Assembly: GCA_937897625.1 (NCBI GenBank)
Contig: CALCNZ010000331.1
Span: 1 to 7,541, forward strand
DNA from: an uncultured Flavobacteriales bacterium
GTDB lineage: Bacteria; Bacteroidota; Bacteroidia; Flavobacteriales_D; Sanyastnellaceae
Direction of reading: 5' to 3'
Length of the DNA: 7,541 nucleotides
Positions 1 through 5,621 of this stretch are shown here, piece after piece. The notes beneath the pieces were generated by a model that made no database searches, was not told the DNA's origin, and worked only from the letters and a program-made list of their open reading frames with translations. The stretch's first letter is position 1; every line of letters begins with the position of its first letter. The translations under genes were made by a program, and so were the position numbers.

Positions 1-983
1 TCTTCTGAATGATCTTCATCCATTAACTTGAATACGCGTTCTGCATTCACAACACCCATTTGAAGCACGTTGAAGTTGTCTGCCATTTGACGAATGGGTC
101 TGTACATCATGGCTATGAATGTGCTGAATTCAAGAATCAACCCTGGAGACATTTCCAAATTCAAACTCGACTTCACGCCCCACCACAGCAATAAAGAAAC
201 GGACAACGCCGAAAGTATTTCAACCACAGGAAAAAACACCGAATAGGCCCAAATGCCGCGAATGTGGGCATCTCGCTGCTGCGCATTTATTTCAACAAAC
301 TTTTCATTTTCTATTTTCTGACGGTTGAAGAATTGAACAATGTTCATTCCTGTGACATGTTCTTGTACGAACACATTCATACGCGCCACTTCATTTCGAA
401 CATCTTGAAACGACTTCTTCACGGCTTGTTGAAACAAGCGCGTGGCCCAAAGAAGAATTGGAATTGGGATCATGACAATGAGTGTCAACTTCCAATCGAG
501 AAAAAACATGAATCCAACAATCACAAGTAACTTCAGCGTATCACGAATAATGTCTAGCAACCCCACGCTGAACACTTCGGCAATTCCGTCAATGTCACCA
601 ATGTGTCGCGTAACCAATTGTCCAACCGGAGTCTTATCGAAGTAATTCAATTTATAGCGAATCACTTGAGCATAGGCCTTTTCACGCATGTCTAACGTAA
701 TGCTTTGTGCTACGCTGTTCGCCGAAAGGGTTTGTATATATTGAAGAATTATTTCTAAAGCCAACACCACAAAAAACCAAAGGGCCACATTCAAAATTTG
801 TTTGGTATCTCCGCCGGGCACAGCAACATCTAACATGTTACGCATTTGCTCTGGTCGCACAACGGTGAGTCCTGAAAGCACCAATACCAACAATAAGGTT
901 ACGGCGAAGCCACCGCGATAGGGTTTGCTGTAGCTGTAAAGTCTTCCAAATATTTTCCAATCAAACGCCTTCCCTGATGCCAT
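1..983 (-). CDS. ABC exporter, transmembrane half (MsbA/MdlB-like), 3' part outside window
   Basis: The frame read leftward from the ATG at 983 stays open to the window edge and gives 327 residues of a type I ABC exporter membrane domain. Hydrophobic segments lie near residues 25-43, 66-83, 150-162, 166-180 and 247-268, as expected for most of a six-helix domain. The family-typical intracellular-loop stretch YFDKTPVGQLVTR (114-126) followed by GDID is present, as is the late-domain stretch MMYRPIRQMADNF (292-304). The nucleotide-binding domain (Walker A, signature, Walker B) should lie to the left, outside the window. Exporters of this class move lipids, drugs or peptides across the inner membrane; the substrate cannot be read here. 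It is the last visible gene of the grpE operon and starts 3 nt after the truA stop, preceded by AATT and no Shine-Dalgarno sequence. Family call is firm; MsbA versus a drug or peptide exporter is open. Confidence 0.9.
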   Translation of the reverse strand, partial: MASGKAFDWKIFGRLYSYSKPYRGGFAVTLLLVLVLSGLTVVRPEQMRNMLDVAVPGGDTKQILNVALWFFVVLALEIILQYIQTLSANSVAQSITLDMREKAYAQVIRYKLNYFDKTPVGQLVTRHIGDIDGIAEVFSVGLLDIIRDTLKLLVIVGFMFFLDWKLTLIVMIPIPILLWATRLFQQAVKKSFQDVRNEVARMNVFVQEHVTGMNIVQFFNRQKIENEKFVEINAQQRDAHIRGIWAYSVFFPVVEILSALSVSLLLWWGVKSSLNLEMSPGLILEFSTFIAMMYRPIRQMADNFNVLQMGVVNAERVFKLMDEDHSE

Positions 984-986
984 AAT

Positions 987-1772
987 TTAGTTTGTTCGGA
1001 ATGTAGATTCCGGGTAAATAACTCGAGTTAAAAACAGTCCATTCGGACGAACACTTTCTCCAGCCTCGTTCCTTGATTTGCTATTGAGCACCTGTTGAAA
1101 TTCTTCCAATGACATTTCACCTCTTCCCACTTGCAAAAGTGTTCCCACCACTGCGCGTACCATGTTCCGAAGAAAACGATCGGCTGTAATGTGAAAAATA
1201 AGCAAGCCTTCTTTCTCTTCCCAACGTGCTTCGCGCACATCGCACATGGTTGTCATTTGTCCTCCGCCCGATTTACAGAAACAAGCAAAATCATGAGAAC
1301 CTAACATATATTGAGCGGCGTTGTTCATAGCCACTACATTTAAATCTTTACCGTAGAAGTAGGTGTAATTTCTATTGAATGGATCTTTCCTTTTCGCAAT
1401 GCGATATTCATACGAACGTTCATTCGCATCGAAGCGCGCATGAGCACGATTGTTTACTTTGAAAAGTCTATATGCCGCAATATCTTTCGGAAGCACTTGT
1501 TGAAGACGAAACAATGTTTCTTCTTCATTCAATTCATGTATTTCCGGAACGAAGTGAAGATAAAAATCACTGGCATGAACGCCGGTGTCTGTTCTTCCAC
1601 AACCCAACGTTACCACGCGAGGTAGACGCAATATTTTACAAAGCGCTTTTTCTATTTCTTCTTGAACCGAATGAGCATTCGGTTGTCTTTGCCAACCGTG
1701 GTAATTCGTTCCATCGTAGGCTATTTGCAGGAAGTAGCGTGCAAACTCTGTTTTTTCTTCTTCCTGCTCCAT
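987..1772 (-). CDS. truA: tRNA pseudouridine(38-40) synthase TruA
   Basis: A 261-residue protein, the normal length for TruA, which isomerises uridines 38, 39 and 40 in the anticodon stem-loop of many tRNAs in the cytoplasm. Visible family signatures are AYDGTNYHGWQRQP (18-31), the catalytic motif GRTDTGVHA (59-67) with the nucleophilic aspartate at residue 62, HARFDA (111-116), the conserved active-site tyrosine in YEYRI (121-125), and FLRNMVR (200-206) in the C-terminal half. The start at 1772 lies 7 nt after the dnaJ stop, and the first catalytic-domain strand (RYFLQIAYDG) begins about 12 residues later, so this start fits. It is co-transcribed with dnaJ upstream and the ABC exporter downstream. 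Nothing is missing from the active site, and the protein should be functional. Confidence 0.97.
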   Translation of the reverse strand: MEQEEEKTEFARYFLQIAYDGTNYHGWQRQPNAHSVQEEIEKALCKILRLPRVVTLGCGRTDTGVHASDFYLHFVPEIHELNEEETLFRLQQVLPKDIAAYRLFKVNNRAHARFDANERSYEYRIAKRKDPFNRNYTYFYGKDLNVVAMNNAAQYMLGSHDFACFCKSGGGQMTTMCDVREARWEEKEGLLIFHITADRFLRNMVRAVVGTLLQVGRGEMSLEEFQQVLNSKSRNEAGESVRPNGLFLTRVIYPESTFRTN

Positions 1773-1781
1773 GCCCTAATT
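1773..1781 (-). promoter_or_regulatory. AATTAGGGC translation-start leader of truA
   Basis: On the minus strand AATTAGGGC directly abuts the truA ATG and overlaps the dnaJ stop codon. The same nine bases stand one base before the grpE ATG (3445-3453). AGGG resembles a Shine-Dalgarno core but sits only about 1-2 nt from the ATG, much closer than usual. A role in initiation is inference from the exact repeat. Confidence 0.3.
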
Positions 1782-2889
1782 ACTGAAACATTTCTTTTAC
1801 ACGTTGGAAAAAGCTTTTGTCTTTGGCAGAAGGATTCGGTTTAAAATTTTCAGACTCGCGAAGCTTCGTAAGCATTTCTTTTTCTTCTGAAGAAAGCTTT
1901 TGAGGTGTCCAAACATTTATGTTTATCATCAAATCTCCATTACCATATCCGTTTACATCTGGAAGACCTTTACCTTTCAAACGCAGTATTTTTCCAGCTT
2001 GTGTTCCAGGTTCAATTTTAATTTGCGCCTTGCCCTTCACCAAAGGAACTTCAATACTTGCGCCCATGGCCGCATCTACAAAATTCAAATACAAATCATA
2101 GTAGAGATGAATACCATCTCTTTTCAATTCGCTGTGTTCCTCTTCTTCTATCTGAACCAAAAGATCACCCGGTACTCCTCCGAATGGACCCGCATTCCCT
2201 TTTCCAGAAACATTCAACGTCATTCCTTCACCCACACCCGCTGGAATTTTAATTTCAACGGTTTCTTCTTTTCGAACCTGTCCGTAAGCATCGGCATCTT
2301 TCGGACGATCCTTGATAGACTTTCCTGCTCCGTTACATGCGTTACATGTGCTTGCCGTTTGCATAGCACCTAAAATGGTTTGCTGCACGCGACGTATCTG
2401 TCCTGACCCTCCGCAAGTAGAGCAGGCGTCATAGGTCACGCCATCGGCATTCGCCATTTTGAACACCTTAATCTTCTTTGTGGTTCCGAAAGCAATTTCT
2501 TCCAAATTCAATTTCACACGAATGCGAAGATTGCTTCCTTTGACTCTTCTTGAACTGGATCTACTTCCACCTCCACCACCAAACCCTCCGAAAATATCTC
2601 CAAATTGAGAGAAGATATCGTCCATATTCATTCCACCGCCATAGCCTTGTCCGCCGCCGCCACCGCCCATTCCGGCATGACCGAATTGATCGTATCGCTG
2701 ACGTTTTTGATTATCACTTAACACCTCGTAGGCCTCAGCAGCTTCTTTGAATTTCTCTTCAGCCGAACTGTCGTCTGGATTTTTATCGGGGTGAAATTGA
2801 ATAGCCAATTTGCGATAGGCCTTTTTAATATCAGCCTCGCTCGCACTTCGTGCAATACCCAATACGTCGTAATAATCTCTCTTTGCCAT
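1780..2889 (-). CDS. dnaJ: Chaperone DnaJ (Hsp40) with a reduced zinc-binding region
   Basis: A 369-residue type I J-domain protein that stimulates DnaK ATPase and delivers unfolded clients. Domains in order: J domain (about 4-70) with the HPD motif at 33-35; a Gly/Phe-rich linker (about 71-118), encoded by GC-rich repeats near 2560-2680; a cysteine-rich region (154-206); two C-terminal client-binding beta domains (about 207-330); and a C-terminal dimerisation tail. Canonical DnaJ has four CxxCxGxG motifs. Here only two remain, CSTCGGSG (156-163) and CNACNGAG (182-189), and these four are the only cysteines in the protein. Where the fourth motif belongs the sequence reads RPKDADAYGQV, without cysteine. 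By alignment from memory the retained pair corresponds to motifs 2 and 3 (zinc centre II). The gene starts 2 nt after the grpE stop, so translation is probably coupled. The identity is secure, and the complete J domain argues against a CbpA-type paralogue with no zinc region. Confidence 0.97.
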   Translation of the reverse strand: MAKRDYYDVLGIARSASEADIKKAYRKLAIQFHPDKNPDDSSAEEKFKEAAEAYEVLSDNQKRQRYDQFGHAGMGGGGGGQGYGGGMNMDDIFSQFGDIFGGFGGGGGSRSSSRRVKGSNLRIRVKLNLEEIAFGTTKKIKVFKMANADGVTYDACSTCGGSGQIRRVQQTILGAMQTASTCNACNGAGKSIKDRPKDADAYGQVRKEETVEIKIPAGVGEGMTLNVSGKGNAGPFGGVPGDLLVQIEEEEHSELKRDGIHLYYDLYLNFVDAAMGASIEVPLVKGKAQIKIEPGTQAGKILRLKGKGLPDVNGYGNGDLMININVWTPQKLSSEEKEMLTKLRESENFKPNPSAKDKSFFQRVKEMFQ

Positions 2890-2891
2890 AA

Positions 2892-3443
2892 TTATTTTCC
2901 TACCACTACTTTGGCGTAGCGTATTACATTATCGTTTAATAAATAGCCTTTCTCTGGGGTATCAATCACTGTGTTCTTCTGCTCCTCTGACGGCGCCGGG
3001 AATTCAGTAATTGCTTCATGGAAATCTACATTGAAAGGAAGACCAGTGCTTTCCATAGGCTTCAAGCCTTTCTTCTCCAATTCGCCCATTAGTTTTCCGT
3101 AAATCAATGCAAAACCTTCTTTCACCGCCTGAATATCTTCGCTGGTTTCATTCGCCTTCATAGCCAATTCGAACACATCAAGCACAGGAAGTAATCCAAC
3201 AATAACATCCTTTGAAGCGTTCTTGAGCAATTCCACGCGCTCAAGGTTTCGTTGCCTTCTAAAATTTTCGAAGTCTGCTGTCAAACGAACATATTTATCC
3301 TTCCATTCAGCAATTAAATCCTCGGAAGATGGCTCCGAAGCGGCCTCGGTAGTTGATTCTGCAGAGGTCTCATCCATTGGTGTCTCTTTCACCTCGTTGT
3401 TTTCCAATTCTTGTGACTGATTGTCATTCAATTCTTCTGTCAT
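2892..3443 (-). CDS. grpE: Nucleotide exchange factor GrpE
   Basis: A 183-residue protein that releases ADP from DnaK as a cytoplasmic homodimer. The first 40 residues are acidic and low-complexity, rich in Glu, Ser, Thr and Asn, as expected for the disordered GrpE tail. A long helical stretch follows (about 41-125) containing KYVRLTADFENFRRQ (50-64), the typical dimer-helix signature. The C-terminal beta domain carries GLPFNVDFHEAI (134-145) and ends with GYLLNDNVIRYAKVVV (166-181), matching the conserved GrpE C-terminal pattern. It is the first gene of the run grpE-dnaJ-truA-ABC exporter; dnaK is not adjacent. The ATG at 3443 follows a 5' leader with AATTAGGGC one base before it. No CIRCE-type inverted repeat (TTAGCACTC / GAGTGCTAA) is present upstream, so HrcA control is not indicated. 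Confidence 0.97.
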   Translation of the reverse strand: MTEELNDNQSQELENNEVKETPMDETSAESTTEAASEPSSEDLIAEWKDKYVRLTADFENFRRQRNLERVELLKNASKDVIVGLLPVLDVFELAMKANETSEDIQAVKEGFALIYGKLMGELEKKGLKPMESTGLPFNVDFHEAITEFPAPSEEQKNTVIDTPEKGYLLNDNVIRYAKVVVGK

Positions 3444-3444
3444 G

Positions 3445-3453
3445 GCCCTAATT
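3445..3453 (-). promoter_or_regulatory. AATTAGGGC translation-start leader of grpE
   Basis: The minus-strand sequence AATTAGGGC stands one base before the grpE ATG and is identical to the leader of truA at 1773-1781. The other genes of the run (dnaJ and the ABC exporter) instead have plain AATT directly before ATG. Function as an initiation determinant is inferred only from the repeat. Confidence 0.3.
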
Positions 3454-3465
3454 TTTATATAAACC

Positions 3466-3494
3466 CCATTTTACAATCGTTGAGCCAAGGCAAA
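3466..3494 (-). promoter_or_regulatory. Candidate promoter of the grpE operon
   Basis: Reading the minus strand, TTTG (3491-3494) is followed after 17 nt by TAAAATGG (3466-3473). The Bacteroidota consensus is a TTTG or TTG -33 element and TAnnTTTG at -7. The -7 box here matches six of eight specified and unspecified positions (TA, the two free bases, then T and G), so it is imperfect. It lies about 22 nt upstream of the grpE ATG and just downstream of the terminator of the preceding gene, where an operon promoter would be expected. The position is convincing and the sequence is moderate. Confidence 0.35.
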
Positions 3495-3512
3495 AAGAGC
3501 GACAGGCTGTCA

Positions 3513-3545
3513 GAAAACAAAACGGGCCGAATGTGATTCGGCCCG
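3513..3545 (-). terminator. Intrinsic terminator of the TlpA-like gene
   Basis: A perfect 10-bp GC-rich inverted repeat (3523-3532 pairs with 3536-3545) encloses a 3-nt loop. On the minus strand the stem is followed at once by TTTTGTTTTC. It sits 24 nt beyond the TlpA-like stop codon. On the plus strand no T-run follows, so it acts in the minus direction only. It separates the TlpA-like transcript from the grpE operon. Confidence 0.88.
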
Positions 3546-3568
3546 CAAAGATAACTTATATCGTTAGA

Positions 3569-4126
3569 TCAATTGAACGAAGAAACGTACTTGTCTAATT
3601 CCATGTCCAACGCTGGTCCGCGAAGGTTCTTCGCGACAATAATTCCATTCTCATCAATCAACACACTTGAAGGTATGCTAGAGATTCCATACAATTGTCC
3701 GGCAGCATTTGCCCAACCTTTCATGTCGCACACGTGATTCTTCCACAACAATCCATCTTTCGCAATGGCTTCTTCCCAGGCTGTTTTGTTCTGATCGAAG
3801 CTAACCGAGAAGATTTCAAATCCCTTAGCTGTCTTGAATTTCGCCTTGCTGTATTTGTTGTAGGCCTCAACCACGTTTGGATTCTCTTTACGACAAGGTC
3901 CGCACCAAGATGCCCAAAAATCAATCAATACCATTTTACCACGAAGGGAAGAAAGTTTCAAGTCCTTTCCATCCACTCCTTTCATAACAATGTTTGGAGC
4001 CTCGTCGCCGATTTCCAAACCAATTTTCGCAGTTGTTGGAACTGCATTTTTATTATTTACCGAAGTAAAACTGAACATCACCGCTACCGCTAGAAGCAAG
4101 GTGAAAGGGATAAGATTTTTTTTCAT
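3569..4126 (-). CDS. Exported TlpA/thioredoxin-family thiol-disulfide protein
   Basis: A protein of 185 residues from the ATG at 4126. The N-terminus MKKNLIPFTLLLAVAVMFSF is a basic start plus hydrophobic core, so a signal peptide or membrane anchor. No lipobox cysteine is seen and no clear AxA cleavage site stands out. The thioredoxin fold begins near residue 40 (GDEAPNIVMKGVDGK) and carries the redox motif WASWCGPC with cysteines 75 and 78. The conserved cis-proline is in GISSIPSSVLID (Pro152). Such proteins reduce or isomerise disulfides, for example in cytochrome c maturation, in the periplasm. A third cysteine (133, in NHVCDMKGW) is present. An in-frame ATG at 4141 would add five residues (190 in all), but a perfect -7 promoter box ends only 2 nt before it, so the start at 4126 is preferred. 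The gene has its own promoter and a strong terminator. The exact partner is unknown. Confidence 0.92.
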   Translation of the reverse strand: MKKNLIPFTLLLAVAVMFSFTSVNNKNAVPTTAKIGLEIGDEAPNIVMKGVDGKDLKLSSLRGKMVLIDFWASWCGPCRKENPNVVEAYNKYSKAKFKTAKGFEIFSVSFDQNKTAWEEAIAKDGLLWKNHVCDMKGWANAAGQLYGISSIPSSVLIDENGIIVAKNLRGPALDMELDKYVSSFN

Positions 4127-4143
4127 AATTGTTGAATTCATTT

Positions 4144-4177
4144 CAAATATAAAACAGTATGCGCCTCACAAGCCAAA
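4144..4177 (-). promoter_or_regulatory. Promoter of the TlpA-like gene (TAnnTTTG type)
   Basis: On the minus strand TATATTTG (4144-4151) matches the Bacteroidota -7 consensus TAnnTTTG exactly. Upstream there is TTTG at 4174-4177 with a 22-nt spacer, and a TTG with a 17-nt spacer; both fall in the range reported for Flavobacterium promoters. The expected transcription start falls at about 4137-4141, on the upstream ATG, which argues for translation from 4126 with a very short leader. Confidence 0.6.
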
Positions 4178-4190
4178 GTTCTTGCCAAAG
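4172..4190. repeat. Short direct repeat GCCAAAG in the murA / TlpA-like gap
   Basis: GCCAAAG occurs at 4172-4178 and again at 4184-4190, a 12-bp period of about one helical turn, overlapping the -33 region of the TlpA-like promoter. It does not form a hairpin and there is no terminator after murA. It could be a duplicated -33 element or a regulator half-site pair, or chance. Confidence 0.35.
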
Positions 4191-4195
4191 CTTTT

Positions 4196-5503
4196 TTAGA
4201 CCCTGCGAATATCTGCGCCCAAAGCTTGCAAACGAGCTTCAATGTCCTGATAACCGCGATCGATCTGCTCGATATTCTGAATGGTAGACTTTCCTTTCGC
4301 ACTCAGCGCCGCTATTAACAAGGAAACTCCTGCACGAATATCTGGTGAGGACATGGTAACGCCCTTCAGCGTAGATTTTCGATCCAAGCCAATGACAGTC
4401 GCTCTGTGCGGATCGCATAAAATAATTTGCGCACCCATATCAATAAGCTTGTCCACAAAGAACAAGCGACTCTCGAACATTTTCTGATGAATTAGCACCG
4501 AACCTCTTGCTTGTGTAGCGGTTACCAAAGCAATCGAAATTAAATCGGGCGTGAATCCTGGCCAAGGCGCATCGCTAATGGTCATAATCGATCCATCAAT
4601 GAAGGTATCTATTTCATAAGAGTCCTGCGCAGGAATATGCAAATCATCGCCATTCACCAATTCCACTTGAATACCCATCCTGCGGAACATTTCAGGGATA
4701 ATTCCCAAGTCGTTGTAGGAAACATCTTTAATCAAGATATCCCCTTTCGTCATAGCCGCCATTCCAATGAACGATCCTATTTCAATCATATCTGGAAGAC
4801 ATCTGTGCTCCGTTCCTCCTAATTTTTCAACGCCTTCGATGATCAGCAAATTCGAACCAATGCCTGAAATTTTCCCGCCCATGCGGTTGATCATCTTACA
4901 CAACTGCTGCAAATAAGGCTCGCAAGCAGCGTTATAAATGGACGTTGTTCCTTCGGCAAGCGCCGCAGCCATGACAATGTTTGCAGTTCCAGTCACAGAA
5001 GCTTCATCAAGCAACATATAGGCACCCTTCAATCGTGGTGCAGTTACGCTATAGAAATAATTCACCGCATCGTAATTGAACGTCGCGCCTAAATTTTGAA
5101 ATCCAGTGAAGTGGGTATCTAATCGACGACGACCAATTTTATCGCCGCCTGGTTTCGGGATATACCCCTGTCCAAATCTTCCAAGCATTGGACCAACCAG
5201 CATAATGGAACCGCGAAGCGCAGCAGCTTTTTTCTTGTAATCCTCGGTCTTTAAGTATTCCAAATTCACATCGTCTGCAATGAACTTAAATTCCCCTTTC
5301 GCCAACTTCTCTACCTTCACCCCTATGTCTTGAAGCAAATCAATCAACTTCAACACATCAATAATTTCTGGAATATTGCGAATAATTACGGGCTCTGCAG
5401 TAAGCAGCACCGCAGATATAATCTGTAACGCCTCGTTCTTAGCTCCTTGCGGAATGACTGTTCCTTTCAAGGCGTTCCCACCAACAATTTCAAAAGCCGA
5501 CAT
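4196..5503 (-). CDS. murA: UDP-N-acetylglucosamine 1-carboxyvinyltransferase MurA
   Basis: A 435-residue enzyme transferring enolpyruvate from PEP to UDP-GlcNAc, the first committed step of peptidoglycan synthesis, in the cytoplasm. The start MSAFEIVGGNALKGTV matches the family N-terminus. Lys22 and Asn23 of the PEP/sugar site are in PQGAKNEA (18-25). The mobile active-site loop reads KPGGDKIGRRRLDTHF (117-132), with Asp121 at the place of the catalytic-loop Cys115 of E. coli MurA. The second-domain acidic residue is in DAPWPGFTPDL (Asp320, equivalent to Asp305) and the conserved arginine in SPDIRAG (Arg390). The frame continues upstream to an ATG at 5572, but those 23 extra residues do not resemble MurA and span a -7 promoter box, so 5503 is chosen. 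Length is slightly above the E. coli 419. It is probably fosfomycin-insensitive because of Asp121. Confidence 0.97.
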   Translation of the reverse strand: MSAFEIVGGNALKGTVIPQGAKNEALQIISAVLLTAEPVIIRNIPEIIDVLKLIDLLQDIGVKVEKLAKGEFKFIADDVNLEYLKTEDYKKKAAALRGSIMLVGPMLGRFGQGYIPKPGGDKIGRRRLDTHFTGFQNLGATFNYDAVNYFYSVTAPRLKGAYMLLDEASVTGTANIVMAAALAEGTTSIYNAACEPYLQQLCKMINRMGGKISGIGSNLLIIEGVEKLGGTEHRCLPDMIEIGSFIGMAAMTKGDILIKDVSYNDLGIIPEMFRRMGIQVELVNGDDLHIPAQDSYEIDTFIDGSIMTISDAPWPGFTPDLISIALVTATQARGSVLIHQKMFESRLFFVDKLIDMGAQIILCDPHRATVIGLDRKSTLKGVTMSSPDIRAGVSLLIAALSAKGKSTIQNIEQIDRGYQDIEARLQALGADIRRV

Positions 5504-5512
5504 ATCTCTTAA

Positions 5513-5528
5513 TTTTCTTCGAAGAAAA
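5513..5528. promoter_or_regulatory. Perfect 16-bp palindrome in the murA leader
   Basis: TTTTCTTCGAAGAAAA is identical on both strands and lies 9 nt upstream of the murA ATG, downstream of its predicted -7 box. Dyads of this size often bind dimeric regulators; as RNA it could form only a weak AU-rich stem. The symmetry is directly visible, but an operator role is inference. Confidence 0.4.
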
Positions 5529-5560
5529 CGCGAAACTGCATTGGCCCGAACGCTGAATTT

Positions 5561-5594
5561 CAAAATTATCAACGAAGGACAATGGATTACGCAA
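5561..5594 (-). promoter_or_regulatory. Promoter of murA (TAnnTTTG type)
   Basis: On the minus strand TAATTTTG (5561-5568) matches TAnnTTTG exactly, and a TTG lies at 5592-5594 with a 23-nt spacer, the upper end of the accepted range. The implied transcript starts near 5555 and has a leader of about 50 nt before the ATG at 5503. Confidence 0.5.
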
Positions 5595-5603
5595 CGTGTG
5601 GTC

Positions 5604-5611
5604 TAAATTTG
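5604..5611 (+). promoter_or_regulatory. -7 promoter element of the SGNH hydrolase gene
   Basis: TAAATTTG matches the TAnnTTTG consensus exactly and ends 10 nt before the ATG at 5622, so the leader would be only about 4-8 nt. No TTG or TTTG is found 17-23 nt upstream, so the -33 element is weak or missing. The whole element lies just behind the divergent murA promoter. Confidence 0.4.
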
Positions 5612-5621
5612 AAGTGAACTT

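Noticed and set aside
1472..1786. A 104-residue open frame on the plus strand inside truA
   Set aside because: It is antisense to truA, whose catalytic motifs are intact on the minus strand; no independent support.
1900..2373. A 157-residue open frame on the plus strand
   Set aside because: It lies wholly antisense to the well-supported dnaJ coding region, has no family resemblance, and is a by-product of dnaJ codon use.
2560..2680. Repetitive CCGCC/CCACC stretches as a possible repeat array
   Set aside because: They encode the Gly/Phe-rich linker of DnaJ; the periodicity is from glycine codons and there are no spacers.
3444..3568. CIRCE or other heat-shock inverted repeat upstream of grpE
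   Set aside because: No TTAGCACTC / GAGTGCTAA pair is present; the only strong dyad there is the terminator hairpin of the preceding gene.
3619..3635. Inverted repeat CGCGAAG-GTT-CTTCGCG near the TlpA-like 3' end
   Set aside because: It is inside the coding sequence, lacks a T-tract, and a far better terminator exists beyond the stop codon.
3695..4093. A 132-residue open frame on the plus strand
   Set aside because: It is antisense to the TlpA-like gene, with composition typical of a shadow frame and no recognisable start context or domain.
5504..5572. N-terminal extension of MurA from the ATG at 5572
   Set aside because: The 23 extra residues do not match MurA N-termini and the region contains the predicted promoter -7 box, so it is more likely untranslated.
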